Positions 29,651-39,037 of a stretch of DNA of 64,000 nt are shown here, in pieces. Positions within the stretch are counted from its first letter, which is position 1, and each line of letters starts with the position of its first letter. The position numbers and the translations under genes are program-made. Location of the stretch: contig NZ_CP033019.1 of assembly GCF_003667705.1 (NCBI RefSeq), positions 4,402,001 to 4,466,000 on the forward strand, in the 5' to 3' direction. The notes beneath the pieces were generated by a model. It saw nothing but the letters and a program-made list of their open reading frames with translations. It was not told where the DNA came from and ran no database searches. This stretch comes from Janthinobacterium agaricidamnosum. Lineage in GTDB: Bacteria > Pseudomonadota > Gammaproteobacteria > Burkholderiales > Burkholderiaceae_D.

Positions 29651-31168
29651 TTACCCCAGCCGCACGGGAATGAAGATCTTATCGGGGCCGCGCTGTATCA
29701 GCAAGGCCACCGACTTGGCGGATTTTTCCACCACGTCGCGCACCTGCTCGACCGTGTTGACGGGACGGCCATTGACCGACAATAGCACGTCGCCCGGCTG
29801 CACTCCGGCATTCGCGGCGGCACCGCCCGCGTCTTCCACCAGCAGGCCGGCGCTGATGCCCGCCTCGCGTTTTTCATCCGATTGTAACGGACGCAGGGCC
29901 AGGCCCAGCTTTACCTTGCCGGCGGCGCTGTCGCTCTTGGCCACTTCGGCCACCTTGTCGGCCGCATTGCCCAGGGTTGCCGTCAGGCTGACGATCTTGC
30001 CGTCACGCCAGACATCCATGGTGATCTTGTCGCCTGGCAAGGACGTGCCCACCAGCGCCGGCAAGTCGGCCGAGCCGATGATGCGCTGGCCATTCACCTT
30101 GCGCACGACGTCGCCCGATTTCAGGCCCGCCTTGTCGGCCGGGCTGCCCCGCTCGACGTTGGCCACCAGCGCGCCTTCCGGCGTGGCCAGCTTGAACGAG
30201 TCGGCAAAGCCCTGGTTGACTTCCTGCACCGTCACGCCCAGCTTGGCATGGCTGGCCTTGCCCGTGGCGACGATCTGGTCCTTGATGCGGCCGGCCAGGT
30301 CGATCGGGATGGCGAACGACAAGCCCTGGAAGCCGCCCGTCTGGCTGTAGATCTGCGAATTGATGCCGACCACTTCGCCGCGCGTATTGAACAGCGGACC
30401 GCCCGAGTTGCCGGGGTTGACCGCCACGTCCGTCTGGATGAACGGCACATTGCTGTCGTCGGGCAGGGAACGGCCCTTGGCGCTGACGACGCCGGCCGTC
30501 ACCGTGCTGTCGAAACCGTATGGCGAACCGATGGCCAGTACCCACTCGCCCACTTTCAGGTCGCTCGAATGGCCGAGCGGCACGACGGGCAGGTTATTGG
30601 CATCGATCTTCAGCACGGCGATATCCGTCTTCGGGTCCGTGCCCAGCACCTTGGCGCGGAATTCGCGGCGGTCGTTGAGCTTGACGGTCACTTCGCGCGC
30701 ATCGCGCACCACGTGGGCATTCGTCATGATGACGCCGTCGGGGCTGACGATGAAACCGGAACCGAGGCCATGCGTGGGCACGTCGCGCCCGCCCCGCTGC
30801 CCGCCTTGCGGACCCTGGAATCGGCGGAAAAATTCGAAGAAGGGGTCGTTGCCGAAATCGTCGTTGCCGGCCTGGGCCGATGGGTCGTAGGCCACCTTGG
30901 TGCTGCCCGTGACGCTGATATTGACGACGGCCGGGCTGTTGCGCGCGGCGATCTGGCTAAAGTCGGGCAAGGCCACCAGCGGCGCGCTGGCGGCGGGCGC
31001 CACGGCCGCAGCCACGGGGGCGGCGGGGGCGCCAGCGGCGGCCGCATTCGCGCCGGCATTGTTCTGATGCACTACCATGGCGCCGCCGGCGCCCAGCACA
31101 CCGATCGCGGCCAGCGCGGCTACGGTGCGTTTGATTTTCAGGGATGCGGTATTCGTTTGCTGTTCCAT
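29651..31168 (-). CDS. degP: Periplasmic serine protease, DegP/HtrA (Do) family
   Basis: HtrA proteases degrade or refold damaged envelope proteins. The 505-aa product has an N-terminal membrane anchor or signal (about 12–34), an Ala/Pro-rich linker, and a trypsin-like domain with triad H152, D182 and S255 (TNAHVV, KTDIAVLKI, NPGNSGGPLF). Two PDZ domains follow. An FFEFFRRF segment resembles the regulatory LA-loop. ATG 31168 has gaggag seven bases upstream; six extra residues from a more upstream start are unlikely. It is upstream of a two-component system and near ibpA. Whether it is soluble or anchored is uncertain, so it may be MucD-, DegP- or DegQ-like. Confidence 0.93.
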   Translation of the reverse strand: MEQQTNTASLKIKRTVAALAAIGVLGAGGAMVVHQNNAGANAAAAGAPAAPVAAAVAPAASAPLVALPDFSQIAARNSPAVVNISVTGSTKVAYDPSAQAGNDDFGNDPFFEFFRRFQGPQGGQRGGRDVPTHGLGSGFIVSPDGVIMTNAHVVRDAREVTVKLNDRREFRAKVLGTDPKTDIAVLKIDANNLPVVPLGHSSDLKVGEWVLAIGSPYGFDSTVTAGVVSAKGRSLPDDSNVPFIQTDVAVNPGNSGGPLFNTRGEVVGINSQIYSQTGGFQGLSFAIPIDLAGRIKDQIVATGKASHAKLGVTVQEVNQGFADSFKLATPEGALVANVERGSPADKAGLKSGDVVRKVNGQRIIGSADLPALVGTSLPGDKITMDVWRDGKIVSLTATLGNAADKVAEVAKSDSAAGKVKLGLALRPLQSDEKREAGISAGLLVEDAGGAAANAGVQPGDVLLSVNGRPVNTVEQVRDVVEKSAKSVALLIQRGPDKIFIPVRLG

Positions 31169-31338
31169 GAATTGCTCCTCATTCAATGAGATTTTGATGT
31201 ATGCAATAGTGGGCCACGAGTCTTAGGCGGTGCTTAACATTTTTCTATTTGGAAACAGGCATTTGCGCCTTTAAGCAGGGTTTAATCTTGCGTGCCGCGT
31301 GACAATCAATGGAAGCCCGAATGGGCTCCGGACGTGAC

Positions 31339-31361
31339 ACTGGCCGGATCAACCGGCCAGT
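31339..31361. terminator. Stem-loop in the ibpA–degP spacer
   Basis: A perfect 9-bp stem (actggccgg/ccggccagt) with loop atcaa lies 55 bases past the ibpA stop on the minus strand. A tattttac stretch follows on the plus strand only, so it may end ibpA transcripts weakly or block stray plus-strand transcription. The rest of 31169–31415 holds the presumed degP promoter. Confidence 0.45.
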
Positions 31362-31415
31362 ATTTTACTGCATGGGAGAAGCTAGCCCGGGCGCCCTAGG
31401 GGCGCCGCGATCAGA

Positions 31416-31880
31416 TCAGGCTGCCTGGCGCTGTTCCAGCACACTGACGGTATCGCTGCCGGTGCCGCTGCCGATCTCGATCTTGCGCGGTTTCAGCGCT
31501 TCCGGCACTTCGCGCACGAGGTCGATGGTCAGCATGCCGTTTTCAAACGTGGCGCCCGTGACCTTCACGTGGTTGGCCAGCTGGAAACGCTGTTCGAAAT
31601 CGCGGGCAGCGATGCCGCGGTGCAAGAACGTGCGCTCGACGCCATCTTTCTGCTTGCGGCCCGTGACGTGCAGCGAGTCGCGTTCGGTGATGATGTCGAT
31701 CTCTTCGCGCGAGAAGCCGGCCAATGCCATCACGATACGGTATTTATCTTCCGACACCAGTTCGATGTTGTAGGGCGGATAGCTCGGTTGCGCATCGGCG
31801 CGCTGTTCGTTGAGCAGCTGTGCCAGGCGGTCAAAGCCGATGGCGGAACGGTACAGGGGAGCAAGGTCAAAAGTACGCAT
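31416..31880 (-). CDS. ibpA: Small heat-shock protein IbpA (Hsp20)
   Basis: IbpA is an ATP-independent holdase that binds aggregating proteins and hands them to DnaK/ClpB. The 154-aa product is very close in layout to E. coli IbpA. It begins MRTFDLAPLYRSAIGFDRL, has YPPYNIELVSEDKYRIV at the start of the alpha-crystallin domain, GIAARDFEQRFQLANHVKV in the middle, and ends with the ALKPRKIEI tail containing an IxI-like anchor. ATG 31880 has aaaggat upstream. Its leader could form structure, but I could not establish a ROSE thermometer. It lies upstream of degP and the two-component system on the same strand. Confidence 0.96.
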   Translation of the reverse strand: MRTFDLAPLYRSAIGFDRLAQLLNEQRADAQPSYPPYNIELVSEDKYRIVMALAGFSREEIDIITERDSLHVTGRKQKDGVERTFLHRGIAARDFEQRFQLANHVKVTGATFENGMLTIDLVREVPEALKPRKIEIGSGTGSDTVSVLEQRQAA

Positions 31881-32076
31881 GATAAATATCCTTTTCAAAT
31901 GAAGCGATAAGAGGGGCGGACCTCACCATGAGCATCCGCCTGTTACCGATATACGGCCTCTCCAGTCCCTTTCAAGGCCTTGAAATTGGCGTAAAACGCC
32001 CCAGACGGCCTCAAATTTGTAAGAAATTTTTACAGAATGCTAGACTCGCCCTTTGTCCTCCCCGCCGCCCCGTCCC

Positions 32077-33972
32077 ATGCCCCGCTCCATGCCCTATTCC
32101 CGTGCCGTCCTGTCCCTGTCCTTCTCGCTTCTCGTTTCCACTGCGGCCCAGGCCGCCTCGCCCACTGCTCCCCCCATCGTGCTGCAGGTGGACGCCAGCA
32201 ATGTGGCGCAGCAACTGTTCAGCATCCGCGCAAGCATTCCCGCCGCGCCCGGCAAGCTGACCTTGCTGTATCCGCAATGGGTACCGGGCAACCACGGCCC
32301 CAGCGGCCCGCTGAACCAGCTGGCCGGCCTGCGCCTGTCCGCCAACGGCGCGCCCCTGGAGTGGCGGCGCGACCCCGTCAATATGTTCGCTTTTCACCTC
32401 GACGTGCCGGCCGGCGCCACGGCCGTGGAAGCGCAATACCAGCTACTCTCGCCCGTCGACACGAGCCAGGGCCGCATCACCATGACAAGCGCCATGCTGG
32501 GCGTGCAATGGCATGCGATGACCCTGTATCCGGCGGGCCGCGCCGCGCGCGACATTCTCGTGCAACCGAGCCTGACCCTGCCGGCCGGCTGGGAATTTGC
32601 CAGCGCCCTGGAAGTGCGCGCGCGGGCGGCCACGCCGGCCAGCCAGCAAGTCGATTTCGAGCCGCTGGACCTTGACACCCTGGTCGACTCGCCCGTCTTT
32701 GCCGGCCGCCATGTCGAGCGCATCGACCTCGACCCGGGTGCCAAGGTGCCCGTGCTGCTGAATGTGATGGCCGACAGCGCCGACAGCCTGGAAGCGTCGC
32801 CGCAGCAAGTCGAGCAACACCGGGCCATGCTGCAGCAAGCCTACAAATTGTTCGGCGCGCGCCACTACCGCCACTATGATTTCCTGCTGGCCTTGAGCGA
32901 CGAGTTCGGCGGCATCGGCCGCGAACACCTGCAGTCGAGCGAAAACGGCGTCAAGCCCGGCTATTTCAGCGAGTGGGACAAGAACGAGGCGGGCCGCGTT
33001 CTGCTGCCGCACGAGCTGGTGCACTCGTGGAACGGCAAGTTCCGCCGTCCCGCCGGTCAGGACACGCCGGATTTCAACACGCCGCTGCAAAACAGCCTGC
33101 TGTGGGTCTACGAAGGCCAGACGCAATATTGGGGCAATGTGCTGGCGGCCCGTTCCGGCCTGGTGGCGCCAGCCAACATGCGCGACCTGTTCGCCGCCAC
33201 GGCAGCCCATTACGACGTGATGCCCGGGCGCAGCTGGCGCACCATGCAGGATACGACGAACGATCCCATCATCAATGGCCGGCGTCCCATAGCCTGGAGC
33301 AGCTGGCAGCGCGACGAGGATTACTATATGGAAGGCGCGCTGATCTGGCTCGACGTCGACACCACCATCCGCGCACTGTCCCACGAGCGCCGCTCGCTGG
33401 ACGACTTCGCCCGCAGTTTCTTTGGCATGCAGGATGGCAGCACCACGCCCCTGCCCTACACCTTCGAGGATGTGGTGGCGGCCCTGAACGCCGTGCAGCC
33501 GCACGACTGGGCCGCCTTCCTGCGCACGCGCCTGGAGAGCCACGGCCCCGGCGCACCGCTCGATGGCCTGGCCCGCGCCGGCTGGAAACTCGTCTACCGC
33601 GACACGCCGACGCCCTTCCTGAAAGCGAATGAAGAGCGCAGCAAGAGCACGGACCTGAGCTATTCGCTGGGTTTGACGATCGACAAGGATGGCAAGCTGG
33701 GCAAGCTGCTGTGGGACGGCCCCGCCTTCCAGGCAGGTTTGTCCGGCAACACGACCTTGCTCGCCGTGAATGGCACGGCTTACACGCCCAAGCTGCTGAA
33801 GGCGGCCATCCAGGCGGCCAAGGCCAGCCCGCAGCCGATCAACTTGCTGGTCAAAAAGGGCAAGCAATTCCAGACGGTAGCGCTCGACTACCACGGCGGC
33901 TTGCGCTACCCGCAACTGGAACGCATCGCCGGCACGCGCGACCGCCTGTCGGCCATCCTGCAGGCGCGCTGA
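32077..33972 (+). CDS. M61-family metallopeptidase (glycyl aminopeptidase-like), exported
   Basis: The 631-aa product begins with a signal peptide (about 5–30, ending AAQAAS) and continues as an M61 peptidase. The zinc motif HELVHSW is at 312–318, with the third-ligand region LLWVYEGQTQYWG about 40 residues later. A C-terminal PDZ-like domain includes YSLGLTIDKDGKLGKLLWDGPAFQAGLS. Relatives act on N-terminal glycine or alanine peptides in the periplasm. The start is uncertain: ATG 32077 and ATG 32089 are both possible and neither has a clear SD; a TTG at 32053 is less likely. It stands alone on the plus strand. Confidence 0.9.
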   Translation: MPRSMPYSRAVLSLSFSLLVSTAAQAASPTAPPIVLQVDASNVAQQLFSIRASIPAAPGKLTLLYPQWVPGNHGPSGPLNQLAGLRLSANGAPLEWRRDPVNMFAFHLDVPAGATAVEAQYQLLSPVDTSQGRITMTSAMLGVQWHAMTLYPAGRAARDILVQPSLTLPAGWEFASALEVRARAATPASQQVDFEPLDLDTLVDSPVFAGRHVERIDLDPGAKVPVLLNVMADSADSLEASPQQVEQHRAMLQQAYKLFGARHYRHYDFLLALSDEFGGIGREHLQSSENGVKPGYFSEWDKNEAGRVLLPHELVHSWNGKFRRPAGQDTPDFNTPLQNSLLWVYEGQTQYWGNVLAARSGLVAPANMRDLFAATAAHYDVMPGRSWRTMQDTTNDPIINGRRPIAWSSWQRDEDYYMEGALIWLDVDTTIRALSHERRSLDDFARSFFGMQDGSTTPLPYTFEDVVAALNAVQPHDWAAFLRTRLESHGPGAPLDGLARAGWKLVYRDTPTPFLKANEERSKSTDLSYSLGLTIDKDGKLGKLLWDGPAFQAGLSGNTTLLAVNGTAYTPKLLKAAIQAAKASPQPINLLVKKGKQFQTVALDYHGGLRYPQLERIAGTRDRLSAILQAR

Positions 33973-34042
33973 GGCGGAGATTGCCCGGCGATTTTGCGCC
34001 GCGCCCCCTATGCGGGGCCGGCTTTTGGTGTATGCTGGCGGC

Positions 34043-34393
34043 ATGAACAATGACACCGACATCCAGCTCAGCGGCCCCTTCAAGGCCACCGACGGCTCCG
34101 GCCGTGCCCATGACATCAAGGCCATCCGCATCTTCGACGAAGGCTACGGCATCATCGACGTCTACGTCGATTTCGCTGCCCCGCTCGAAGCGGGCGCCTA
34201 CAAGGACAAGACCCTGGTCGGCCACATCCTGACCCGCCTGCGCAGCCTCGGCTACGTAGGCCCCGACTTCGGCCACGGCGACCTGGGCTTGCAAGACAAG
34301 AAACTGATCGTCCTGGAAGCGCCGGAAGAGTTTTCCGCCTTTGCGGCAAGCAAGGGCTGGAAGGACTTATCAGCAGAGTTTGACGAAGACTGA
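34043..34393 (+). CDS. Uncharacterised 116-aa protein
   Basis: I do not recognise the family. The small acidic protein has alternating beta-strand and loop segments (IQLSGPFKATDGSGRAHD, YGIIDVYVDFAAPL), and a C-terminal helix and acidic tail (LSAEFDED). No signal, membrane span or metal motif is seen. The ATG at 34043 is chosen because the preceding in-frame 33 bases, which open with a possible alternative start, encode an unlikely leader. A strong terminator follows, so it is a single-gene unit between the M61 peptidase and a lipoprotein. Confidence 0.7.
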   Translation: MNNDTDIQLSGPFKATDGSGRAHDIKAIRIFDEGYGIIDVYVDFAAPLEAGAYKDKTLVGHILTRLRSLGYVGPDFGHGDLGLQDKKLIVLEAPEEFSAFAASKGWKDLSAEFDED

Positions 34394-34417
34394 TTTTTTA
34401 ACATATAAACAACCTCT

Positions 34418-34451
34418 ACGCCGCGCCAGCTTCTGCTGCTGCGGCGTTTTT
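34418..34451 (+). terminator. Intrinsic terminator
   Basis: Nested arms acgccgc…gcggcgt, with an inner cagc–ttct–gctg hairpin, are followed by five T residues. It separates the 116-aa gene from the lipoprotein gene that begins at 34477. Confidence 0.8.
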
Positions 34452-34476
34452 CATCGTCCCCTTGCTTCCTCCACCC

Positions 34477-35271
34477 ATGCTCCTGCTCTTTCTGCGCACC
34501 TGCGCCCTGCCCTTCCTGCTCTGCATGCTGGCCGGATGCCAGCAATCCGATCTGATCAAGGACTTTGAACAAAAAGTCCCTTTGCAGGACCAGCAGCTGG
34601 CGCGGCATTACAGCGATCTGCTGCGTGAAAAACAGCTGGACTATGTGCGCATGGCAACCGAGCCGGGTAACAACGGCGATCAGATCCGCCAGGCGCTGCC
34701 CGCCTTGAGCGCCGCCTTCCCGGCAGGCGAGCCCCAGTACGTCAAGGTGGTGGGCTACCAGCGCATTGAACAGCGCGATATGCCGCAATTGCTGCGTATC
34801 AGCTTCGAATATGCCTATCCGGAAAAATGGATCGTCAGCACCATCGTGCTGAGAAAATATGGCACTGACGCCACCATCATGGGCTTGAGCGTGGTGCCGC
34901 AGACGGCATCGCTGGAACAGCAGGCGACCTTCACGCTGCGCGGCAAATCGCTGCGCCACTACGTGGTGCTCGGCGCTGCCATCCTCTCCCCCATGCTGAT
35001 TTTGTCTGCCCTCGTGTTATGCCTGCGCAGCAAGCTGACCGTGAGAAAATGGCCCTGGTTGCTGTTCATCAGCATCGGCTTCGGCCAGCTGTCGCTCAAC
35101 TGGGCGACGGGACAGTATTTATTCCTGCCCATCGCCATCCAGCTGTTTGGCGTTGCCGCCGGCACCAGCGCCTACCAGCCCTGGACATTCATCGTCTCCT
35201 TGCCGCTGGGCGCCATCGTGTTTCTGCTTGTCAGAAAAAAACTGGCCGCGCCTGCAAGCCTCATGGCGTAG
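34477..35271 (+). CDS. Lipoprotein-like membrane protein of unknown function, 264 aa
   Basis: The product starts with a lipoprotein-type signal ([14 protein letters not shown], lipobox Cys at about 21). A periplasmic domain of about 140 residues follows, with mixed helix and strand and no motif I recognise. Three hydrophobic segments (about 168–190, 200–215 and 222–252) then form a membrane anchor. A lipidated N-terminus combined with C-terminal spans is unusual. ATG 34477 is chosen over a TTG at 34462. Its stop overlaps that of the convergent alpha/beta-hydrolase gene by 11 bases. Confidence 0.7.
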   Translation: MLLLFLRTCALPFLLCMLAGCQQSDLIKDFEQKVPLQDQQLARHYSDLLREKQLDYVRMATEPGNNGDQIRQALPALSAAFPAGEPQYVKVVGYQRIEQRDMPQLLRISFEYAYPEKWIVSTIVLRKYGTDATIMGLSVVPQTASLEQQATFTLRGKSLRHYVVLGAAILSPMLILSALVLCLRSKLTVRKWPWLLFISIGFGQLSLNWATGQYLFLPIAIQLFGVAAGTSAYQPWTFIVSLPLGAIVFLLVRKKLAAPASLMA

Positions 35272-36034
35272 GCGCAGCCTGCAGATAGCGCACGCTCCAC
35301 GCGGCGATGACATTGGCGACATAGGCCGCATCATTGCGTCCCGTCAATAAGTGGTCGGCGTCGTCGAGCGAGACGAAGCTTTTCGGGTGCTTCGCGGCCG
35401 TGAAAATATCCATCGCATTTGACAGGCTTACCGTCGTGTCGTTCGGCGCGTGCATCACCAGCAGGGCGCGGCGCAGGCCGGCGATGTGCTCCTTTAAACT
35501 GTGGCTGCCAGCATCGTCGACGAATTGCTGGCGGATGCGGAAAGGCCGCCCTTCCAGCTGCACCAGCGCTTCGCCTTCGGCGGCGATTCGCTCCAGATGC
35601 TCGCTGAACATGCGCGTCACGTAGGCGGGCGTGCTCGGCGCGGCCAGGGTGGCAATGGCCGTCGCTTCCGGCACGTGCGCGGCAGCGGCCAGCACGGCGG
35701 CGCCGCCCAGGCTGTGGCCGATCAGCAATTGCGGCGCAGCATGTTTTGCCCGCAGGAAATCGGCGGCCGCGACCAGGTCGTCCACGTTCGACGAGAAATT
35801 CGTGGCGGCAAACTCGCCTTCGCTGGCGCCCAGTCCCGTGAAGTCGAAGCGCAGCACGGCGATGCCGTGTTCCGTCAAGCCTTGCGCGATGCGCCGCGCG
35901 GCCAGCACGTCCTTGCCGCAGGTAAAACAGTGGGCGAACAGCGCGTACGCGCGGATGGCGCCGTCGGGCGCGTCGAGGCGCGCCGCCAGCACATGGCCGT
36001 GCGCGCCGGGAAAATCTTGCCGGGTGGATTTCAT
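35261..36034 (-). CDS. Alpha/beta hydrolase, serine-esterase type
   Basis: The 257-aa product has the alpha/beta-hydrolase order: HCFTCGKD oxyanion region, [13 protein letters not shown] (the acidic-loop motif), nucleophile elbow GHSLGG (about 106–111), and C-terminal acid and histidine ([12 protein letters not shown]…DDADHLL). The group resembles hydrolases often paired or fused with OsmC in related bacteria, but no OsmC gene is adjacent here. The substrate is unknown. The gene ends inside the last codons of the opposite-strand lipoprotein gene, a tight convergent overlap. Confidence 0.88.
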   Translation of the reverse strand: MKSTRQDFPGAHGHVLAARLDAPDGAIRAYALFAHCFTCGKDVLAARRIAQGLTEHGIAVLRFDFTGLGASEGEFAATNFSSNVDDLVAAADFLRAKHAAPQLLIGHSLGGAAVLAAAAHVPEATAIATLAAPSTPAYVTRMFSEHLERIAAEGEALVQLEGRPFRIRQQFVDDAGSHSLKEHIAGLRRALLVMHAPNDTTVSLSNAMDIFTAAKHPKSFVSLDDADHLLTGRNDAAYVANVIAAWSVRYLQAAPTP

Positions 36035-36104
36035 TGTCTCAGATCAAAGCTGCCGCGCAGGGCGGCCGATGGCGCATTGTAGCGCCGCCCGGCCGCCGCC
36101 TGTT

Positions 36105-36809
36105 TTAACCACGCTTGGGAATATCCACGCCCCTGGCAACGGCTGGCCTGGCCAGGAACGCATCCAGCGCACGCCGCACGTTCGGGAAATTATCAAAACC
36201 GACCAGGTCGCCCGCGCCATAGAAACCCACCAGGCAGCGCACCCACGGGAAGATGGCAATGTCGGCAATCGTGTACTGACTGCCCATGATCCAGTCGCGG
36301 CCCTGCAGGCGCTGCTCGAGCACGCCCAGCAAACGCTTCGCTTCGCCCAGGTAGCGTTCGAGCGGACGCTTGTCTTCGTATTCCTTGCCGGCGAATTTGT
36401 GGAAGAAGCCCACCTGGCCGAACATGGGGCCGATACCGCCCATCTGGAACATCAGCCATTGGATGGTTTCATAGCGCAGGCCCGCGTCCTGCGGCAGGAA
36501 CTTGCCCGTCTTTTCCGCCAGGTACAGCAGGATGGCGCCCGACTCGAACAGGGCCAGCGGCTTGCCGTCGGGACCGTCCGGGTCGAGGATGGCGGGAATC
36601 TTGTTGTTCGGATTGAGGGACAGGAAGGCGGGCGACAGCTGGTCGTTTTGCTCGAAGCTGACCAGGTGCGGCTCGTACGCCAGGCCCAGCTCTTCCAGCA
36701 GGATCGAGACCTTGATGCCGTTCGGCGTGGGCAGCGAGTACAGCTGCAGGCGCTCGGGATGCCGGGCAGGCCATTTTTGGGTGATGGGGAAGTCGGAAAG
36801 CGGTGTCAT
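36105..36809 (-). CDS. Glutathione S-transferase, YfcG/Nu-like
   Basis: The 234-aa product has an N-terminal thioredoxin-fold domain with YSLPTPNGIKVSILLEELG, where the active-site Thr/Asn replace Cys as in YfcG-like GSTs. The NPNNKIPAILDPDGPDG loop and ESGAILLYLAEK follow, then an all-helical C-terminal domain with the WLMFQMGGIGPMFGQ and YTIADIAIFPW motifs. YfcG-type enzymes reduce disulfides with glutathione. It stands alone between a hydrolase and imuB, with no SOS signal upstream. Confidence 0.9.
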   Translation of the reverse strand: MTPLSDFPITQKWPARHPERLQLYSLPTPNGIKVSILLEELGLAYEPHLVSFEQNDQLSPAFLSLNPNNKIPAILDPDGPDGKPLALFESGAILLYLAEKTGKFLPQDAGLRYETIQWLMFQMGGIGPMFGQVGFFHKFAGKEYEDKRPLERYLGEAKRLLGVLEQRLQGRDWIMGSQYTIADIAIFPWVRCLVGFYGAGDLVGFDNFPNVRRALDAFLARPAVARGVDIPKRG

Positions 36810-36890
36810 GGATATCCTTCATTTCAATTAAAGACGCGACGCAAGAAAGCAAGTATAGCCAAGCATGGCCGTTTCAGCAGGACAGCCCTT

Positions 36891-38378
36891 TCATCCAAAC
36901 AAGCCATGCAAAAACCAGCGCGGCGCGGCGTCTTCTCCGCTGCCGGCGATGCGTTCGCGGTAGACCCAGTAGTGGGCGTGGTCGAGGCCTTCCGCAATGA
37001 AATAATCGCGCGCCTGCGACTGGCCCCACCAGCCCGCTTCGATGCGCTCGGCAACGGACACCATTTTCAAGGGCGAGCCATAGAAGGGCCGGTGCTCGCG
37101 CATCAACAGGGCAATGGGCTGGGCCAGCAGCCAGCCGGGACGGGGCATGCCGGACAAGCCGGGCGGCAAGTCGGGTGGCGCGTTCTTGCCACTGCCCCTG
37201 GCCGGCAGCGGCAGCCACTGGTTGGCCGCCTCGGGGCGGTAATCGGCGCGCGGTGCGGCCTGCAAGACATTGTCTGTACCCAGGCGCGCCACCAGCAATT
37301 CCAGCAGGCGCTGACGCTCCTGCGGCGTACCGCCCGGCTCGGGGAACAGGGTCTCGCTGGGCGGCGCCATCGCTTGCACCTGCAGCGCTTCCAGGCTCAG
37401 GCCGATCACGGGCGCCTCCAGCACCAGTTGCGCCAGGCGTTCCTTGAGCAAACGCACCAGATGCTCGTCGCGCCAGACGGCTTCGCCCAGCGCCAGGTCA
37501 ATGACGGTGGGCGGGCGCGCCACCCTGCCCCGCTCGTGCGCCAGCAGCAGCTGTATGCGCTCGACGGCAAATTGCCGCGCGCACAGCCAGCCCGTCATTT
37601 GCTGCAGCAGGCGGCGCGCGCCGAACAGCAGCGCGTCGGCGTGCTCCACGCGGTCGAACAGTTCCAGGCTGGCGCGGAACGTGGGCGGCGCTTCGAGCCA
37701 GACGAACAGTTCCGTGCTGTGGCCATGCGCGTCGTCGAGCATGTCCAGCAAGGCCCCGCCGCAGCGGCGCTGCAAGCCGGGCCGGGGCAAGTGGCGCAAC
37801 TGCCCCAGGGTGCGGCAGCCGATGCCCTCGAACCAGTCGAGCCAGGGGCGCGCGGGCGGCAGCAAGGCGCACGGCAAGCCATCGAGCCGGCGCACCAGGC
37901 TGGCCATGCTCAAGGTCCGGCCCCGGCGCGTACTGGCGCGCGCCAGCAGCCAGGCACCGCGTGCCGTGGGAGCGCACGACAGCTGGGCCGTGTAGCCGAG
38001 CGCGCGCAAGCTGGCCGCAATGTGCCGGCACAGGGCGCGCACGCCGCCGAACAGGCGCAGGCTGGCGCCCGCGTCGACGAGCAGGGTCGCTTCCTCGCCC
38101 TGCGCCACCAGCGGCGAATATTGCAGCAGCGCCAGCGCCACCGCCTGCAGGGCCTGCACTTCCAGCTCGGGCGAGCGCTCGTGCAAACGCGCCTGCGGTG
38201 CCAGCATCAGCGCGCCCGCCCGGCGCATGCCGGGCCGGATGCCGGCCGCCAAGGCCAGCGGCGACAGGGCCATCACTTGCTCCTGCTCCAGCACCACGCC
38301 GAGGTGGTCAGCCGACCAGCGCGGGCAAAATACTTCGAGCGGGAGCCGGGGCAGGCACAGGCCGATCCAGAGTCGCAT
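36891..38378 (-). CDS. imuB: ImuB, Y-family polymerase-like mutasome protein
   Basis: ImuB is a catalytically inactive Y-family protein that links the sliding clamp, ImuA and DnaE2 during SOS mutagenesis. The 495-aa product begins MRLWIGLCLPRLPLEVF, lacking the usual Y-family acidic active-site residue near the start. It has LVDAGASLRLFGG and a palm/little-finger layout, and ends in the family's WFLHGLFG tail. Its start overlaps imuA by 71 bases, so the two are translationally coupled. The cassette is under the LexA box at 39038. No lexA copy or dnaE2 follows, so the usual imuA–imuB–dnaE2 order is broken here. Confidence 0.9.
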   Translation of the reverse strand: MRLWIGLCLPRLPLEVFCPRWSADHLGVVLEQEQVMALSPLALAAGIRPGMRRAGALMLAPQARLHERSPELEVQALQAVALALLQYSPLVAQGEEATLLVDAGASLRLFGGVRALCRHIAASLRALGYTAQLSCAPTARGAWLLARASTRRGRTLSMASLVRRLDGLPCALLPPARPWLDWFEGIGCRTLGQLRHLPRPGLQRRCGGALLDMLDDAHGHSTELFVWLEAPPTFRASLELFDRVEHADALLFGARRLLQQMTGWLCARQFAVERIQLLLAHERGRVARPPTVIDLALGEAVWRDEHLVRLLKERLAQLVLEAPVIGLSLEALQVQAMAPPSETLFPEPGGTPQERQRLLELLVARLGTDNVLQAAPRADYRPEAANQWLPLPARGSGKNAPPDLPPGLSGMPRPGWLLAQPIALLMREHRPFYGSPLKMVSVAERIEAGWWGQSQARDYFIAEGLDHAHYWVYRERIAGSGEDAAPRWFLHGLFG

Positions 38379-39018
38379 GGCGCAGCAATAATGAAGGAGG
38401 TTGCAGGGGCAGGAACAACGGCGCGTCGCGCTGCGGTCCCCGGCGCTTGATGAAGCCGATCTCGATGCCGCCGGCGGCCGGGCGCACGGACAGGCGCAGC
38501 GGCGCGGGCGACGCATCCTGCGCGCCGTGCAGGGGGCGCAGCATGCAGAACAGGGTGTTGCCCGACTGCGCCGCCAGGTGCAGCCGGCGCAGGCTGTCGG
38601 CGCGCACGTGCGATTGCCAGAACAGCAGGGCGCCGCACGTGCCGCTGCGCAAGATGTTCTCGGCCGCCCACAGGGCATCCTTGCTGCCGGCGCTTTTGAG
38701 CCACAGCAATTGCGACGGCGCCAGCCCCTGCGCGGCCAGGGCCAGCGCCTGCGGCGGATGGGGCGGCTGCAGCAGCACGATGGGCAAGCCCGGCAGCTGC
38801 GCCAGCGCGGGCGCCAGCAGCCGCAATTCGCCGCTGCCCGGCTGCTGCACCAGCAGATCGATAAGGCTGCCGCTGGGCCAGCCGCCGCCGGGCAGCTGCG
38901 CCGACAGGGCGGCAAAGCCCGTATCCAGGCAGCGCGCGGCGCCCTGGCCCAGCTGCGACGCACGCCACAGGGACGGGTGCAAGGCTTCCGGCGACGCCAT
39001 CAATTGGGAATGTTGCAT
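38308..39018 (-). CDS. imuA: ImuA (SulA/RecA-like) mutasome protein
   Basis: ImuA is a short RecA/SulA-like partner in the ImuA–ImuB–DnaE2 system. The 236-aa product has a hydrophobic N-terminal RecA-fold-like core (GGWPSGSLIDLLVQQPGSGELRLL) and a helix-rich region (SGTCGALLFWQSHVRADSLRRLHLAA). It ends with a Pro-rich tail that overlaps imuB. No SD is clear before ATG 39018, and an internal ATG at 39000 is a possible alternative. The LexA box lies 20 bases upstream. Function is assigned from partner and promoter as much as from sequence. Confidence 0.85.
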   Translation of the reverse strand: MQHSQLMASPEALHPSLWRASQLGQGAARCLDTGFAALSAQLPGGGWPSGSLIDLLVQQPGSGELRLLAPALAQLPGLPIVLLQPPHPPQALALAAQGLAPSQLLWLKSAGSKDALWAAENILRSGTCGALLFWQSHVRADSLRRLHLAAQSGNTLFCMLRPLHGAQDASPAPLRLSVRPAAGGIEIGFIKRRGPQRDAPLFLPLQPPSLLLRHATLDRPVPAPAPARSILPALVG

Positions 39019-39037
39019 AATTGAATATCAAGATGAA

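Noticed and set aside
31881..31960. ROSE-type RNA thermometer in the ibpA leader
   Set aside because: The SD region can form only small hairpins by eye; no conserved ROSE motif was found, so the claim is not supported without structure prediction.
35631..38450. Long plus-strand open frame (939 codons) across imuB and the GST gene
   Set aside because: The minus-strand genes have clear family motifs; the plus frame is rich in Arg, Ala, Gln and Gly as expected from antisense GC-rich DNA.
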